From assembly GCA_963697675.1 (NCBI GenBank), contig CAVOOW010000006.1, positions 806,001-870,000 on the forward strand: a stretch of 64,000 nucleotides of DNA, read 5' to 3'. Positions 38,430 to 47,262 of this stretch are shown piece after piece. The DNA comes from CAVOOW01 sp963697675 (GTDB lineage: Bacteria; Actinomycetota; Actinomycetes; JACCUZ01). Position 1 is the first letter of the stretch. The number at the start of each line of letters is the position of its first letter. The notes under the pieces are model-generated. The model was not told where the DNA came from. It made no database searches and worked only from the letters and a program-made list of their open reading frames with translations. A program made the translations under genes and the position numbers.

Positions 38430-39138
38430 GGTCGGGCTCGTGGTGCTGGATCGTCTCGGACTCCTCGAGCACCAGTGAGGCGAGGCCGCCGGTCGCAATG
38501 ACGTGCGCCTGACCGCCGAGCTCGGCGGTGATGCGGCGCACGATGCCGTCGACCTGGCCGACGAACCCGTAGAGCAACCCCGACTGAAGCGCCTCTGCCG
38601 TGGACTTTCCGATGACCGAGCGTGGCCGGGCCAGCTCGACCTTGAACAGCCGCGCGCCGCGGGCCGCGAGGGCGTCGATGGAGATCTCGACGCCCGGAGC
38701 GAGGGCACCGCCGAGGAACTCGCCGCGCGAGGAGACCACGTCATAGTTCGTCGAGGTGCCGAAGTCGACGACGACCGCAGGACCTCCGTACAGATGAAAG
38801 GCCGCCAGACTGTTGACGATGCGGTCGGCGCCGAGCTCGCGCGGGTTGTCGTACAGCAGCGGCACGCCGGTCTTGACGCCCGGCTCCACGATGATCGACG
38901 ACACGTCGGCGTAGTAGCGCGCCAGCAGCCCGCGCACCTCGTGCAGCACCGCGGGCACGGTCGAGCACACGGAGATGCCGTCGACCTCGATGTCGTCGAG
39001 CAGCCCTCGCCATTGCAGGGCCATCTCGTCAGCAGTGGTCCGTGAGTCTGTCTTGACCCGCCAGGAGTCGACCAGTTTCTCGCCGTCGAACGCGCCCAGG
39101 ACGGTGTTGGTGTTTCCGATGTCGATCGCAAGCAACAT
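38383..39138 (-). CDS. coaX: Type III pantothenate kinase
   Basis: First step of coenzyme A synthesis from pantothenate. 251 residues with the ASKHA phosphate motif DIGNTNTVLGAF (residues 5-16), GADRIVNSLAAFH, VVDFGTSTNYDVV, and the C-terminal VIATGGLASLV. ATG at 39138 follows directly on the panC stop codon, with no panD between. The 3' end overlaps the convergent methyltransferase. Confidence 0.95.
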   Translation of the reverse strand: MLLAIDIGNTNTVLGAFDGEKLVDSWRVKTDSRTTADEMALQWRGLLDDIEVDGISVCSTVPAVLHEVRGLLARYYADVSSIIVEPGVKTGVPLLYDNPRELGADRIVNSLAAFHLYGGPAVVVDFGTSTNYDVVSSRGEFLGGALAPGVEISIDALAARGARLFKVELARPRSVIGKSTAEALQSGLLYGFVGQVDGIVRRITAELGGQAHVIATGGLASLVLEESETIQHHEPDLTLIGLRLVYERNQI

Positions 39139-40023
39139 CTAGGCCTCCCCGGAGCTTGACTTCGCGGTGCCGGTGACGGCGCCTACCGTGATCGGAGCGT
39201 TGTCGATCAGCCGGGTCGAACCGACCCGGGCTGCCACGACCAGCAACGCCTCCCCGACAAAGTCCGCAGGCACGTCGAGCAGCGTCGCGGGGTCGACGAG
39301 GGATGCGTAGTCGAGACCGATGTCGGCTTGCTCGGCCAGCGCTGCCAACGCTGCCGCCCGCACGTCGTCAGCACGTCCGTGCGCCGACGCCGAGCCCTGC
39401 GCCGCACGCAGCGAACGGGACAGAGCAAGCGCGACCGCGCGGTCCGCGTCGGAGAGGTAGATGTTCCGGCTGGACAGCGCGAGCCCGTCGGGGTCACGGA
39501 CGGTCGGGATCGTCACGACCTCGCACGGGAAGTCGAGGTCGGTGACCATGCGCCGCACGAGCAGCACCTGCTGGGCGTCCTTCTGCCCGAAGAACGTCAC
39601 GTCCGGGCTGGTGATGTGGAGCAGCTTTCCGACGACGGTGAGCACCCCGTCGAAGTGCCCGGGCCGCGACGCTCCCTCGAGGACATCGCCCAACGGACCG
39701 GCCGACACTCGCACCGACGGCGGCCCCGAGGGATAGACCTCGTCGACGTCCGGCGCGAACACGGCGTCGACGCTCTCCTCCCGGCACAGGGCCAGGTCGG
39801 AGTCGAGTGTCTGCGGATAGCGTGTGAGGTCCTCGGTCGGCGCGAACTGCAACGGGTTGAGGAACACCGTGACGACAACGGTGTCGCAGCGAGTTCGCGC
39901 TGCCCGGATCAACGCGCGGTGGCCGTCGTGCAGCGCGCCGAGGCTCATGACGACACCGAGCTCGCCGGGCCGGCCGGCAACGGCTGCACGCAGGTCGGCG
40001 CGGGTCTGCACAAGTTGGGTCAC
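39139..40023 (-). CDS. panC: Pantothenate synthetase
   Basis: Condenses pantoate with beta-alanine using ATP. The 294 residues carry the HxGH-containing nucleotide motif (LGALHDGHRALIRAAR), VVVTVFLNPLQFAPTEDL, FGQKDAQQVLLVRRM and the KMSKS-like LALSSRNIYLSD. GTG start at 40023 overlaps the DUF2520 gene stop (GTGA). The residues before HxGH read VMSLGAL rather than the usual PTMGAL. Part of a CoA operon with the DUF2520 protein and coaX. Confidence 0.95.
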   Translation of the reverse strand: MTQLVQTRADLRAAVAGRPGELGVVMSLGALHDGHRALIRAARTRCDTVVVTVFLNPLQFAPTEDLTRYPQTLDSDLALCREESVDAVFAPDVDEVYPSGPPSVRVSAGPLGDVLEGASRPGHFDGVLTVVGKLLHITSPDVTFFGQKDAQQVLLVRRMVTDLDFPCEVVTIPTVRDPDGLALSSRNIYLSDADRAVALALSRSLRAAQGSASAHGRADDVRAAALAALAEQADIGLDYASLVDPATLLDVPADFVGEALLVVAARVGSTRLIDNAPITVGAVTGTAKSSSGEA

Positions 40024-40931
40024 GGCCTTGATCCTTCCGCGAGAACCTCGAGCAGCGCCTCGGCGGCCTCCGGCTTGAGCAGCCCGGCAGCGAGGGCACG
40101 GTCGGCGGTCAGCCGAGCCATCGCGACGTAGGCCGCGAGCCCCTCGGGCGACACGTTGCGCAGCTCGCGCAGATGCGCGGCGACGGTGCCGGCGTCCCCG
40201 CGGGCGACCGGACCGGTGAGCGCCTGGTCGCCCGAGCGCAGCGCGTTGTCGAGCGCGGCACCGAGCAGCGGGCCGAGCATCCGCGCTGGGTGTTCGACGC
40301 CGCATCGGGTCAGCAGTGCCGCCGACTCGTTGACCAGGGTCGTCAAGTGGTTCGCGCCACCCGCCAGCGCGGCGTGGTAGAGCGGACGCATCGCCTCCTC
40401 GACGAACTCCGGCTCACCGCCCATCTCCACGACCAGCGCCTCGGCGATCGGTCGCAGTGCGTCCGGCGCGGTCACACCGAAGGAGCAGCCGTCGAGCCGG
40501 GCCAGGTCCTCGGGGCGGCCGGTGAACGTCATGACCGGATGCAACGCGAGCGGCAGAGCGCCGGCACGCGTCGCCGGCGCGAGCACGTCGATGCCGTACC
40601 TCCCGCTGGTGTGTACGAGGAGCTGACCGGACTGGATGGCGCCCGCACCCACAAGTCCCTCGACCAGACCGGGCAGTGCGTCGTCGGGGACGGTCAGCAG
40701 CACGAGCTCGGCGGCGGCCACGACGGCCGGCGGGTCGAGGATCGGAGTGCCGGTCAGCAGGGCCTCGACGCGACCACGAGAGACGTCGGACACAGCGGAT
40801 GCTGCGACGATGCGGTGGCCCGCCTGTTGCAGCGCTGCAGCCAGCACACTGCCGACCCTGCCAACGCCGACGACGCCCACCGAGAGGCGGGCGGGGCGTT
40901 CGGTCACGGACTCGGGTGAGGGGAGAGACAC
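40020..40931 (-). CDS. Rossmann-like DUF2520 protein
   Basis: A 303-residue two-domain protein: N-terminal Rossmann fold (LSVGVVGVGRVGSVLAAALQ), VLLTVPDDALPGLVE, LVHTSGRYGIDVL, ALHPVMTFTG, and a C-terminal helical DUF2520 domain (MRPLYHAALAGGANHLTTLV). It resembles NADP-dependent ketopantoate-type reductases, and its constant place before panC suggests it supplies pantoate; that role is inferred. I use GTG 40931; the ribosome site is weak and GTG 40907 is an alternative. Confidence 0.82.
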   Translation of the reverse strand: MSLPSPESVTERPARLSVGVVGVGRVGSVLAAALQQAGHRIVAASAVSDVSRGRVEALLTGTPILDPPAVVAAAELVLLTVPDDALPGLVEGLVGAGAIQSGQLLVHTSGRYGIDVLAPATRAGALPLALHPVMTFTGRPEDLARLDGCSFGVTAPDALRPIAEALVVEMGGEPEFVEEAMRPLYHAALAGGANHLTTLVNESAALLTRCGVEHPARMLGPLLGAALDNALRSGDQALTGPVARGDAGTVAAHLRELRNVSPEGLAAYVAMARLTADRALAAGLLKPEAAEALLEVLAEGSRP

Positions 40932-41006
40932 AGTCGTTTCGTTCCAGTCCTCGGGCAGGCGGGTACCGGACGGTCGCCCGAAGCCTACGGCGTACCGTCG
41001 CGCACC

Positions 41007-41960
41007 GTGATCACCTGGCGTGCGGCAACCCAACACGCGCTGTACGGCGACGGTGGTTTCTATGTGAGCGGGCCGGGTCCGGCCGACCACTTCCGCACGT
41101 CCGTGCACGCGGCGCCGCTGTTCGCCGAGGCGGTGCTGGAGCTCGCCCGGTCGACCGGCCTGGACACGATCGTCGACATCGGCAGCGGTCGAGGCGAGCT
41201 GCTGCGCACACTGCACGAACTCGAACCCGCACTCCGGCTGGTCGGGGTCGAGCTCGCCGAGCGGCCGCGTGACCTGCCGGAGGAGATCGGCTGGTGGGCC
41301 GCGCTGTCCGGTGCGCTCGACGGACTGCTCATCGGCAACGAGTGGCTGGACAACGTGCCGGTCGAGGCCGCGATCGTCAGCGATCAGGGCTGGCGGCTGC
41401 TGCTGGTCGATCCGGCGACCGGCGACGAACAGCCCGGTGACCAGGTCGCCGGCGCCGACCTCGAGTGGTTGGAGCGGTGGTGGCCGGCCGGCGACGTGGG
41501 CGACCGCGCGGAGATCGGCCGGCCGCGCGACGAGGCATGGGCCGCCGTCGTCGGGTCCCTGTCGCGAGGCGTTGCCGTAGCCGTCGACTACCACCACCAG
41601 CGCACCGACCGACCCCGCGCGGGGTCACTCGCCGGATATCGCAGCGGCCGGCTGGTCGCCCCGGTCCCCGACGGCACGTGCGACATCACCAGCCATGTCG
41701 CACTCGACTCCTGCGCCGCGGCCGGGGAAGCGGCCGGTGCGGACTGGACGATGCTGACCGATCAGCGCGCGATGCTGCAGGCCCTGCTCGGCGCGACACC
41801 ACCGCCTCCGTACGACCTGGCGATCCGCGAGCCGGCGTCCTACCTGGCCGCCCTGTCGCGGGCCAGCCACGCTGCGGACCTCACCCGGCGCGACGGGCTC
41901 GGCGGCTTCGGCTGGCTCGTCCAGGGCGTCGGCGTGCCAGCACCGATCCCCCTTCCATGA
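41007..41960 (+). CDS. MidA/NDUFAF7-like SAM-dependent methyltransferase
   Basis: This 317-residue protein is of the DUF185/SAM_MT_MidA family: N-terminal LYGDGGFYVSGPGPADHFRT, motif I TIVDIGSGRGELLRTLHEL, GLLIGNEWLDNVPVEAAIV, AVAVDYHHQRTDRPRAGSL and GTCDITSHVALDSC. Eukaryotic members methylate an arginine of the NuoD-equivalent complex I subunit. A nuoD-like gene lies under 4 kb away here, which supports a related job (inferred). GTG start. The stop codon lies inside the left arm of a palindrome. Confidence 0.85.
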   Translation: MITWRAATQHALYGDGGFYVSGPGPADHFRTSVHAAPLFAEAVLELARSTGLDTIVDIGSGRGELLRTLHELEPALRLVGVELAERPRDLPEEIGWWAALSGALDGLLIGNEWLDNVPVEAAIVSDQGWRLLLVDPATGDEQPGDQVAGADLEWLERWWPAGDVGDRAEIGRPRDEAWAAVVGSLSRGVAVAVDYHHQRTDRPRAGSLAGYRSGRLVAPVPDGTCDITSHVALDSCAAAGEAAGADWTMLTDQRAMLQALLGATPPPPYDLAIREPASYLAALSRASHAADLTRRDGLGGFGWLVQGVGVPAPIPLP

Positions 41961-42012
41961 TCACGAAGGATCTCAGTCGAGAAGCGCTGAGATCCTTCGC
42001 GATCATGAAAGG
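41951..42012. repeat. Palindromic hairpin, family C copy 1
   Basis: 26-base arms with two mismatches (core CATGATCACGAAGGATCTC) flank a 10-base loop at 41977-41986. The TGA stop of the MidA-like gene (41958-41960) is part of the left arm. It likely ends transcription of that gene. Similar arms occur at 47090-47149. Confidence 0.88.
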
Positions 42013-42048
42013 TTGCCCCGCGAGCTGGCCGGGTCGGTGAGGGGGTGG

Positions 42049-42489
42049 TCAGATCCTGCGCAGAGCAGGGGTCACGGAGGTCAGCCACTGTCGCTGCCGC
42101 CGGGTGATGATCGACGCAGGCGGGTAGTTGTTCCTGACCCACGTGACCGCTTCGTCGGCCTCGAGCCCGGTGCGGACCGCGAGGGCGGCCAGGGCGGTCC
42201 CGGTCCGGCTGCGACCGCTCCCGCAGGCGATCTCGACGCGCTCACCCCGGGCGGCGCGCTGGTGTGCCTCGCGCAGCGCGTCCACTGCCGCCGCCGAGTC
42301 ACGCGGCACACCGAGCGGCGGCCAGTCCAGCCACCTCGCGCGCCAGGTGCCGGTCCACGCGCGGGCGTGCCGGCGACGCGCGCGCCGGGCGCACAGGTAG
42401 ACGCCGTAGTCGGGTGGCAGGCGCGTCCGTGGCGAGCCGAACGACCGGGCGGTGACCATGACCCCGTCGGGCAGGCCGACCGACGCCAT
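42049..42489 (-). CDS. Protein-tyrosine-phosphatase-like protein
   Basis: A 146-residue single domain with the CX5R phosphate loop IACGSGRSRTGTALAAL (the residue before Cys is Ala, not the usual His) and a plausible general acid region PRDSAAAVDALREAH. It is a small cysteine-based phosphatase, perhaps dual-specificity. Substrate unknown. ATG at 42489 with GGAGGAG 4 bases before; the frame continues upstream without similarity. Confidence 0.75.
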   Translation of the reverse strand: MASVGLPDGVMVTARSFGSPRTRLPPDYGVYLCARRARRRHARAWTGTWRARWLDWPPLGVPRDSAAAVDALREAHQRAARGERVEIACGSGRSRTGTALAALAVRTGLEADEAVTWVRNNYPPASIITRRQRQWLTSVTPALRRI

Positions 42490-42621
42490 GGTCTCCTCCG
42501 CCCTCCCCGTCGCGGACAGGATTGAGCATCCACGCAGGAAGACGCGGCGGACTTGACGAACTCTCGACCAAGACCGGTCCGGAACCACCCGATCGGGCCG
42601 GGGAAGGGCGGTGTCACCTAG

Positions 42622-43803
42622 TCACGACGTGCGCAGTGGCACCGATTCATAGCCACGGAGTACGAAGGTCGGCCGCCGCACAGGGGCACCCGCGAGCTCC
42701 AGTCTCGGGAACCGGTCGAGAAGCGCCGGCAGCGAGATCTGCAGCTCCATGCGGGCCAACGGTGCGCCCAGACAATGGTGCAGTCCGGCGCCGAAGCCGA
42801 TGTGGTGATTGGGCTGGCGGGCGACGTCGAACACATCGGCGTCGTCGAAGGCACTGGGGTCGCGGTTGGCCGAGCCGAGCAGGGCGGCGACCCGTTCTCC
42901 GGACCGGATCGTGACGTCGCCGACCTGCATGTCGGCGCGCGCCGTGCGCTCGAAGAGCTGGAGCGGCGCGTCAAAGCGGATCATCTCCTCGAGCGCGCTG
43001 GAGACCAGGCCACGGTCGGCCCGCAGCCGGGCGAGCTGGTCGGGATGCTCCAGCAGGGTCACGACCCCGTTGCCGAAGGCGTTGACCGACGCCTCGTGCC
43101 CGGCGTTGAGCAGCAGGATCGCCGAGGCAACCAGCTCGTCCTCGGTCAGCACCTGCCCGCGTTCCTCGGCGAGCACCAGGTGACTGACCAGGTCGTCGCC
43201 AGGCTCCGCGCGCCGCCGTGCCGCGAGGTCGCGCATGTAGTCGGAGAACTCCTTCGACGAGGCGATGGCGGCGGTCTCGATCGCCGGCGTTCGCCCGTAC
43301 TCATACATCTTCACGATCGCCTGCGACCACGGACGGAGCAGGTGCCGGTCGGCCTCGGGCACACCGAGCAGCTCGGCGATGACGGCCACCGGCAACGGCT
43401 CGGCGAAGTCCTCGATGAGGTCGAACTCCCCGGCTGAGACGACCTTGTCCAGCAGCTCGTCTGCCAGCTGCTGGACGCGTGGCCGAAGCCGCTCCACGTG
43501 ACCGCGCGCAAACGCCTTGGCGACGAGCGAGCGGAGCCGGGTGTGGTCGGGCGGCTCGTTCTCCATCATCTGGTTGCGATGCAGGCAGTTGAACGGCTCG
43601 AACTGCTCGACCGGTTCCTTGTCGGTCCACATCCGGCCGAAACGCCGGTCGCGCAGGACGGCGTTGGACAGGGCAAAGCTGAAGGCGAGGTGTTGGTTGG
43701 TCGGCTCGTGCCACAGCAGCGGGGTCTCGTGGCGGTAGTGCGCAAACGTTGGGTAGGGATCCGCGACGAACGCTGGGTCGGTCAGCTCGAGCGAGTGCGT
43801 CAC
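42622..43803 (-). CDS. Cytochrome P450
   Basis: A 393-residue soluble bacterial P450 monooxygenase. Seen: I-helix LLLNAGHEASVNAFG (Ser where Thr is usual in the oxygen-activation motif), ExxR in ALEEMIRF, and heme loop FGAGLHHCLGAPLARMEL with the cysteine ligand. Similar to CYP families of oxidative catabolism or secondary metabolism; substrate unknown and no ferredoxin is near. GTG at 43803 overlaps the PH-domain gene stop (GTGA). A single reading frame that seems to fuse it to the PH protein is an artefact of a frameshift upstream. Confidence 0.92.
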   Translation of the reverse strand: MTHSLELTDPAFVADPYPTFAHYRHETPLLWHEPTNQHLAFSFALSNAVLRDRRFGRMWTDKEPVEQFEPFNCLHRNQMMENEPPDHTRLRSLVAKAFARGHVERLRPRVQQLADELLDKVVSAGEFDLIEDFAEPLPVAVIAELLGVPEADRHLLRPWSQAIVKMYEYGRTPAIETAAIASSKEFSDYMRDLAARRRAEPGDDLVSHLVLAEERGQVLTEDELVASAILLLNAGHEASVNAFGNGVVTLLEHPDQLARLRADRGLVSSALEEMIRFDAPLQLFERTARADMQVGDVTIRSGERVAALLGSANRDPSAFDDADVFDVARQPNHHIGFGAGLHHCLGAPLARMELQISLPALLDRFPRLELAGAPVRRPTFVLRGYESVPLRTS

Positions 43804-45201
43804 CGCGCCACCGTAGAGGGAGCAGCAGGCGGCTCGGGAGGGCGCATCCAGCGTTCGGGGAGCGCGGCGGCCCGAGCCAGCCGGGCGAGCCTGACCTCGG
43901 CGTCGAGCAGGTTCCGGGCGTCCTGCGCGTCGCGGTGGTGCGCGGTCGGCTGGACGGGTCCGGGCGAGGTGTCCAGGTGCACGGTCGCCAGGCCGAGCCG
44001 GCGCTGCAACGGACCCTGGCTGAGCCGGGCGCTCTGCACCCGCTCGTGGGGCACGATGTCGGTCTCCCGGCGGAACCGGCCGCGTTTGCGAGATGAACAC
44101 CTTGTCATCGGCGCCCGCGGCGTTGCCCTGCCACGAGATCGGGTCGCACCAACGCGCCTTGCGCGGCACCCCATAGGTGCGCACTGCCGCCACGTCGACG
44201 TCGGGCAGCACCCTCCTGAGCACCGCGTACGCCTGCTCGCGCGGCGCCACCGGGAGCAGCACACTCGTCTGTGCCTGCCCGTCGCCGGCATAGCCCGCGA
44301 TGTTGACCTCGACCCGGCACCAGCCCTTGGACCGCCACAGCACCGGCTCGACGATCCGGACGGCCTGGACGCGGCCGGGGGGCACGGTCTGCGCGCGGGT
44401 CTCGAGCAGTCCGTGGCGCAGCCGGAGACCGTCGGGCGACTCGGCAACCGTGAAGTCGAAATGCACCACGACCGACCGGATGACAGCCGGCACGGTGCCG
44501 ATGACGGCGGGCAGGGCGAACGGCAGGATCGACCACTCCCCGGTCACCAGGGTCACGGTCACGAGCGTGGCGGCGGCGATCACCAGGACGATCAGCCCCA
44601 CCGACCGGAGCTGGCCCTCGACGAGCTGGGCGAGCGGCACCTTGACCAGCACCCGCTCGGGTGCCTCGGGCGTTTCGTGGTGCAGGCCGGCCGCCCGGGC
44701 GAGCAGCTCGGCGCGCAGCTGCTGGGCGGCCGCCTCGCCCAGGTAGGCGAGCGGCGCCTCGGCCGACGACCCGCCGGCCACCTCGAGGCGCAGCTCGGCG
44801 AGACCGAGTGCCCGGGCGACGAGCGGTCGCACGACGTCGACTGCCTGGAGGCGGTCGAGACGCACCCGCCGCGACCGGCGGAACAGGACACCGGTCTCGA
44901 GACGCAGGTCCTCGCTGTCGATGAGATAGCGGGTCGTGCGCCAGGACACGTACCCGTAGACGATGCCGAGCGGGATGCTCACGGCGATGCCGAGCAGCAG
45001 CCACGTCCACTCGAGGTCACCGATGGTCAGCTGCTGGGTGGCGATGACGACCGCCGCCGCGAACACCTTCCAGCCGCGCAGCACCGGAGTCAGCGGGTGA
45101 AGGCGGCGGAACCCGACGGCGCCCGGATCGGTCACCGGACTCGGATCGGTCGGCGGCCCGCCAGGCTGATCGGTCAGCGGCCCGCCGCTCTGATTGGTCA
45201 C
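43800..45201 (-). pseudogene. PH-domain (DUF304, YdbT-like) membrane protein, frameshifted as read
   Basis: Corrected length is about 466 residues with a duplicated bacterial PH layout: membrane segment, PH unit (LIDSEDLRLETGVLFRRSRR), a second hydrophobic region (GLIVLVIAAATLVTVTLVTG), PH unit (LRLRHGLLETRAQTVPPGRV), and a third unit in another frame (RETDIVPHERVQSARLSQGP). One inserted T near 44090 (after KVFI) accounts for the frame change; the true frame ends at 43800. Pairs with the small PH protein upstream through GTGA, a common two-gene arrangement. Function unknown; homologues influence membrane stress or antibiotic resistance. Confidence 0.8.
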
Positions 45202-45683
45202 AGCCCCGCCGACGAGGCCTCGCCGCGCGCGGCGAGCCGGTCACGCAGCCGGGCGGCCTCGGTCGGGACCAGGCCGGGGATCCGTGCGTCGGTGGCCGCC
45301 GCGGCCGTGTGCAGCTGCACGGTCGACAGGCCGAACTTCCTGTCCAACGGACCTGCAGTCACGTCGACGTACTGCATGCGCCCGTACGGCACGACGACGA
45401 GCTGCCGGTTGAGGATGCCGCGGGTGACGAGCAGGTCATCCGCGCGCTCGGCATAGCCCCACGACCGCACCGCACGGCCCACGACGAGCCAGCCCCAGAC
45501 GACACCGACCAGGCCGGCCACGCCCACCACGATCCCCAGCCACGGCACCGCCAGGCCGAACAGCACGCCGACGGCGATGGCGACCGGCGCCCCGATGACG
45601 ACGAGCAGCAAACGGCGCAGCGTCGACAGGCGCGGGGAGACGCGCACCCACGGCTCACCAGGCGGGTCGAAAGGCTCACTCAC
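45198..45683 (-). CDS. PH-domain (DUF304, YdbS-like) membrane protein
   Basis: A 161-residue protein with two close membrane helices (LLLVVIGAPVAIAVGVLFGL, LGIVVGVAGLVGVVWGWLVV) and one bacterial PH unit (DDLLVTRGILNRQLVVVPYG, then MQYVDVTAGPLDRKFGLSTV). GTG at 45683; the frame runs on far upstream as antisense of nuoD and is rejected. It overlaps the larger PH gene by GTGA, and the pair is divergent from nuoD2 with only 27 bases between starts. Confidence 0.85.
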   Translation of the reverse strand: MSEPFDPPGEPWVRVSPRLSTLRRLLLVVIGAPVAIAVGVLFGLAVPWLGIVVGVAGLVGVVWGWLVVGRAVRSWGYAERADDLLVTRGILNRQLVVVPYGRMQYVDVTAGPLDRKFGLSTVQLHTAAAATDARIPGLVPTEAARLRDRLAARGEASSAGL

Positions 45684-45710
45684 ATGACCCAGCCTGGCAG
45701 ACTCGGTCAG

Positions 45711-46877
45711 GTGACTACGGAGCGCACGGTAGCCATCGGGGCCGGCGGCGACCTCGTCGAGCCCGGCGATCGGCTCGCCACGGCCGACATGGTGCTCAAC
45801 ATCGGCCCGCAACACCCGTCCACGCACGGCGTCCTGCGGCTGCGCATCACCCTCGACGGCGAGCGCATCGTGCACGCCGAGCCGATCGTCGGCTACATGC
45901 ACCGGGGCGCCGAGAAGCTGTTCGAGGTGCGCGACTATCGCCAGATCATCGTGCTGGCCAACCGGCACGACTGGCTGTCGGCGTTCGCCAACGAGCTCGG
46001 CGTGGTGCTCGCCGCCGAGCGGATGCTGGGCATGGAGGTGCCGGTTCGTGCGGTGTGGGTGCGCACCCTGCTCGCGGAGATGAACCGCGTGCTCAACCAC
46101 CTGATGTTCCTCGGCTCCTATCCGATCGAGCTCGGCGCGATCACCCCGATCTTCTACGCGTTCCGCGAGCGCGAGACGCTGCAGGCGGCGATGGAGGAGG
46201 TCTCCGGCGGACGCATGCACTACATGTTCAACCGGGTCGGGGGGCTCAAGGAGGAGCTGCCCGCAGGGTGGACGGGGCGAGCTCGGCGCGCCGTCGACGA
46301 CGTACGCAAGAAGTTGCCTGACATCGAGAACCTCGTTGTGGGCAACGAGATCTTCCGGGCCCGCACCCGGGGCGTGGGGGTGTTGTCGCAGGAGATCATT
46401 CATGCGTACGGCGTGAGCGGGCCGATCGCCCGCGCCTCGGGCGTCGACTTCGACCTGCGTCGTGACGAGCCGTATCTCGCTTATGGCGAGCTCGACGTGC
46501 CCGTCGTGACCCGCACGGTCGGCGACTGCCTGTCCCGCTTCGAGTGCCTGCTCGCCCAGGCCTACGTCTCCCTCGACCTGGCCGATGCGTGCCTGGACCG
46601 GCTGGCCGACCTGCCCGCCGGGCCGATCAACACGCGGCTGCCGAAGGTGTTGAAGGTGCCGGAGGGCGCGACGTATGCGTGGACCGAGAACCCGCTGGGC
46701 ATCAACGGCTACTACCTGGTGTCCCGCGGCGAGAAGACGCCCTGGCGGCTCAAGCTGCGCTCGGCGTCGTACAACAACATCCAGGTGCTGACCGAGCTGC
46801 TGCCCGGTGCCCTGATCGCCGACATGGTCGCCATCCTCGGCTCCCTGTTCTTCGTCGTCGGCGACATCGACAAATAG
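45711..46877 (+). CDS. nuoD2: NADH-quinone oxidoreductase subunit D-like protein, outside a nuo operon
   Basis: A 388-residue complex I 49-kDa subunit homologue: NIGPQHPSTHGVLRLRITLD, IGYMHRG-type VGYMHRGAEKLFE, MNRVLNHLMFLG, YAWTENPLGINGYYLVSRG and the C-terminal PGALIADMVAILGSLFFVVG. Similar orphan copies occur in other actinobacteria in addition to the one in the main nuo cluster. It may be an alternative quinone-site subunit. GTG at 45711 with a weak ribosome site. A palindrome starts 16 bases after the stop. Confidence 0.9.
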   Translation: MTTERTVAIGAGGDLVEPGDRLATADMVLNIGPQHPSTHGVLRLRITLDGERIVHAEPIVGYMHRGAEKLFEVRDYRQIIVLANRHDWLSAFANELGVVLAAERMLGMEVPVRAVWVRTLLAEMNRVLNHLMFLGSYPIELGAITPIFYAFRERETLQAAMEEVSGGRMHYMFNRVGGLKEELPAGWTGRARRAVDDVRKKLPDIENLVVGNEIFRARTRGVGVLSQEIIHAYGVSGPIARASGVDFDLRRDEPYLAYGELDVPVVTRTVGDCLSRFECLLAQAYVSLDLADACLDRLADLPAGPINTRLPKVLKVPEGATYAWTENPLGINGYYLVSRGEKTPWRLKLRSASYNNIQVLTELLPGALIADMVAILGSLFFVVGDIDK

Positions 46878-46892
46878 CCCGCCGCCCGCAGC

Positions 46893-46986
46893 GGGAATCG
46901 ACCACGTTTGGTAGGTGTAGGACGTCGCTTCAATAGGCGTGCAGCCCTGCGAAGCGACGCCCAGGTGCCAAACGTGGTCGACTGCG
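46893..46986. repeat. Long palindrome, family D copy 1
   Basis: Outer arms share TCGACCACGTTTGG and inner arms share CGTCGCTTC; the whole is about 94 bases and folds as one interrupted stem. It begins 16 bases after the nuoD2 stop. Outer arm AATCGACCACGTT recurs at 52360-52454. Confidence 0.85.
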
Positions 46987-47089
46987 AGGCGAGGTGGCGG
47001 GCTGGCGCGGGGTTGAGTCCTTCGTCCGGCCGCCGGTCCGACGATCGTCGGGACCTGCGGCTCCGCGAACAGCCGGCAAGGTGCAGCTT

Positions 47090-47149
47090 TTCCATGATCG
47101 CGAAGGATCGCGTTGCGAAAAGTGACGCGATCTTTCGTGATCATGAGAA
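47090..47149. repeat. Palindromic hairpin, family C copy 2
   Basis: Arms CATGATCGCGAAGGATCGCG and ACGCGATCTTTCGTGATCATG pair with a few mismatches around an 11-base loop. It lies in the 385-base gap between convergent nuoD2 and the coiled-coil gene, which also holds family D copy 1. The remainder, about 47190-47275, is a degenerate repeat of GGCGGGCTGAGGTC-like units. No gene is seen in this gap. Confidence 0.85.
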
Positions 47150-47262
47150 TGCAGACGTCGGACCGACCGCGGAACGTCCTGAGGCAGGTCGGGCGGGCTG
47201 CGGTAGGGCGGGCTGAGGTCAGGCGGGCGACCGTCAGGCGGGCTGAGGTCGCGGGCGAACCG

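Noticed and set aside
42622..45201. A single 859-codon frame joining a PH-domain protein to a cytochrome P450
   Set aside because: The join depends on one inserted base near 44090. The true PH frame continues in another phase to a GTGA overlap with the P450 start, so these are two genes and not a natural fusion.
41957..47160. Short frames starting MITKD or MIAKD at the family C hairpins
   Set aside because: The similar peptides come from translation of the shared palindrome arms. They lack ribosome sites and extend into other genes antisense.
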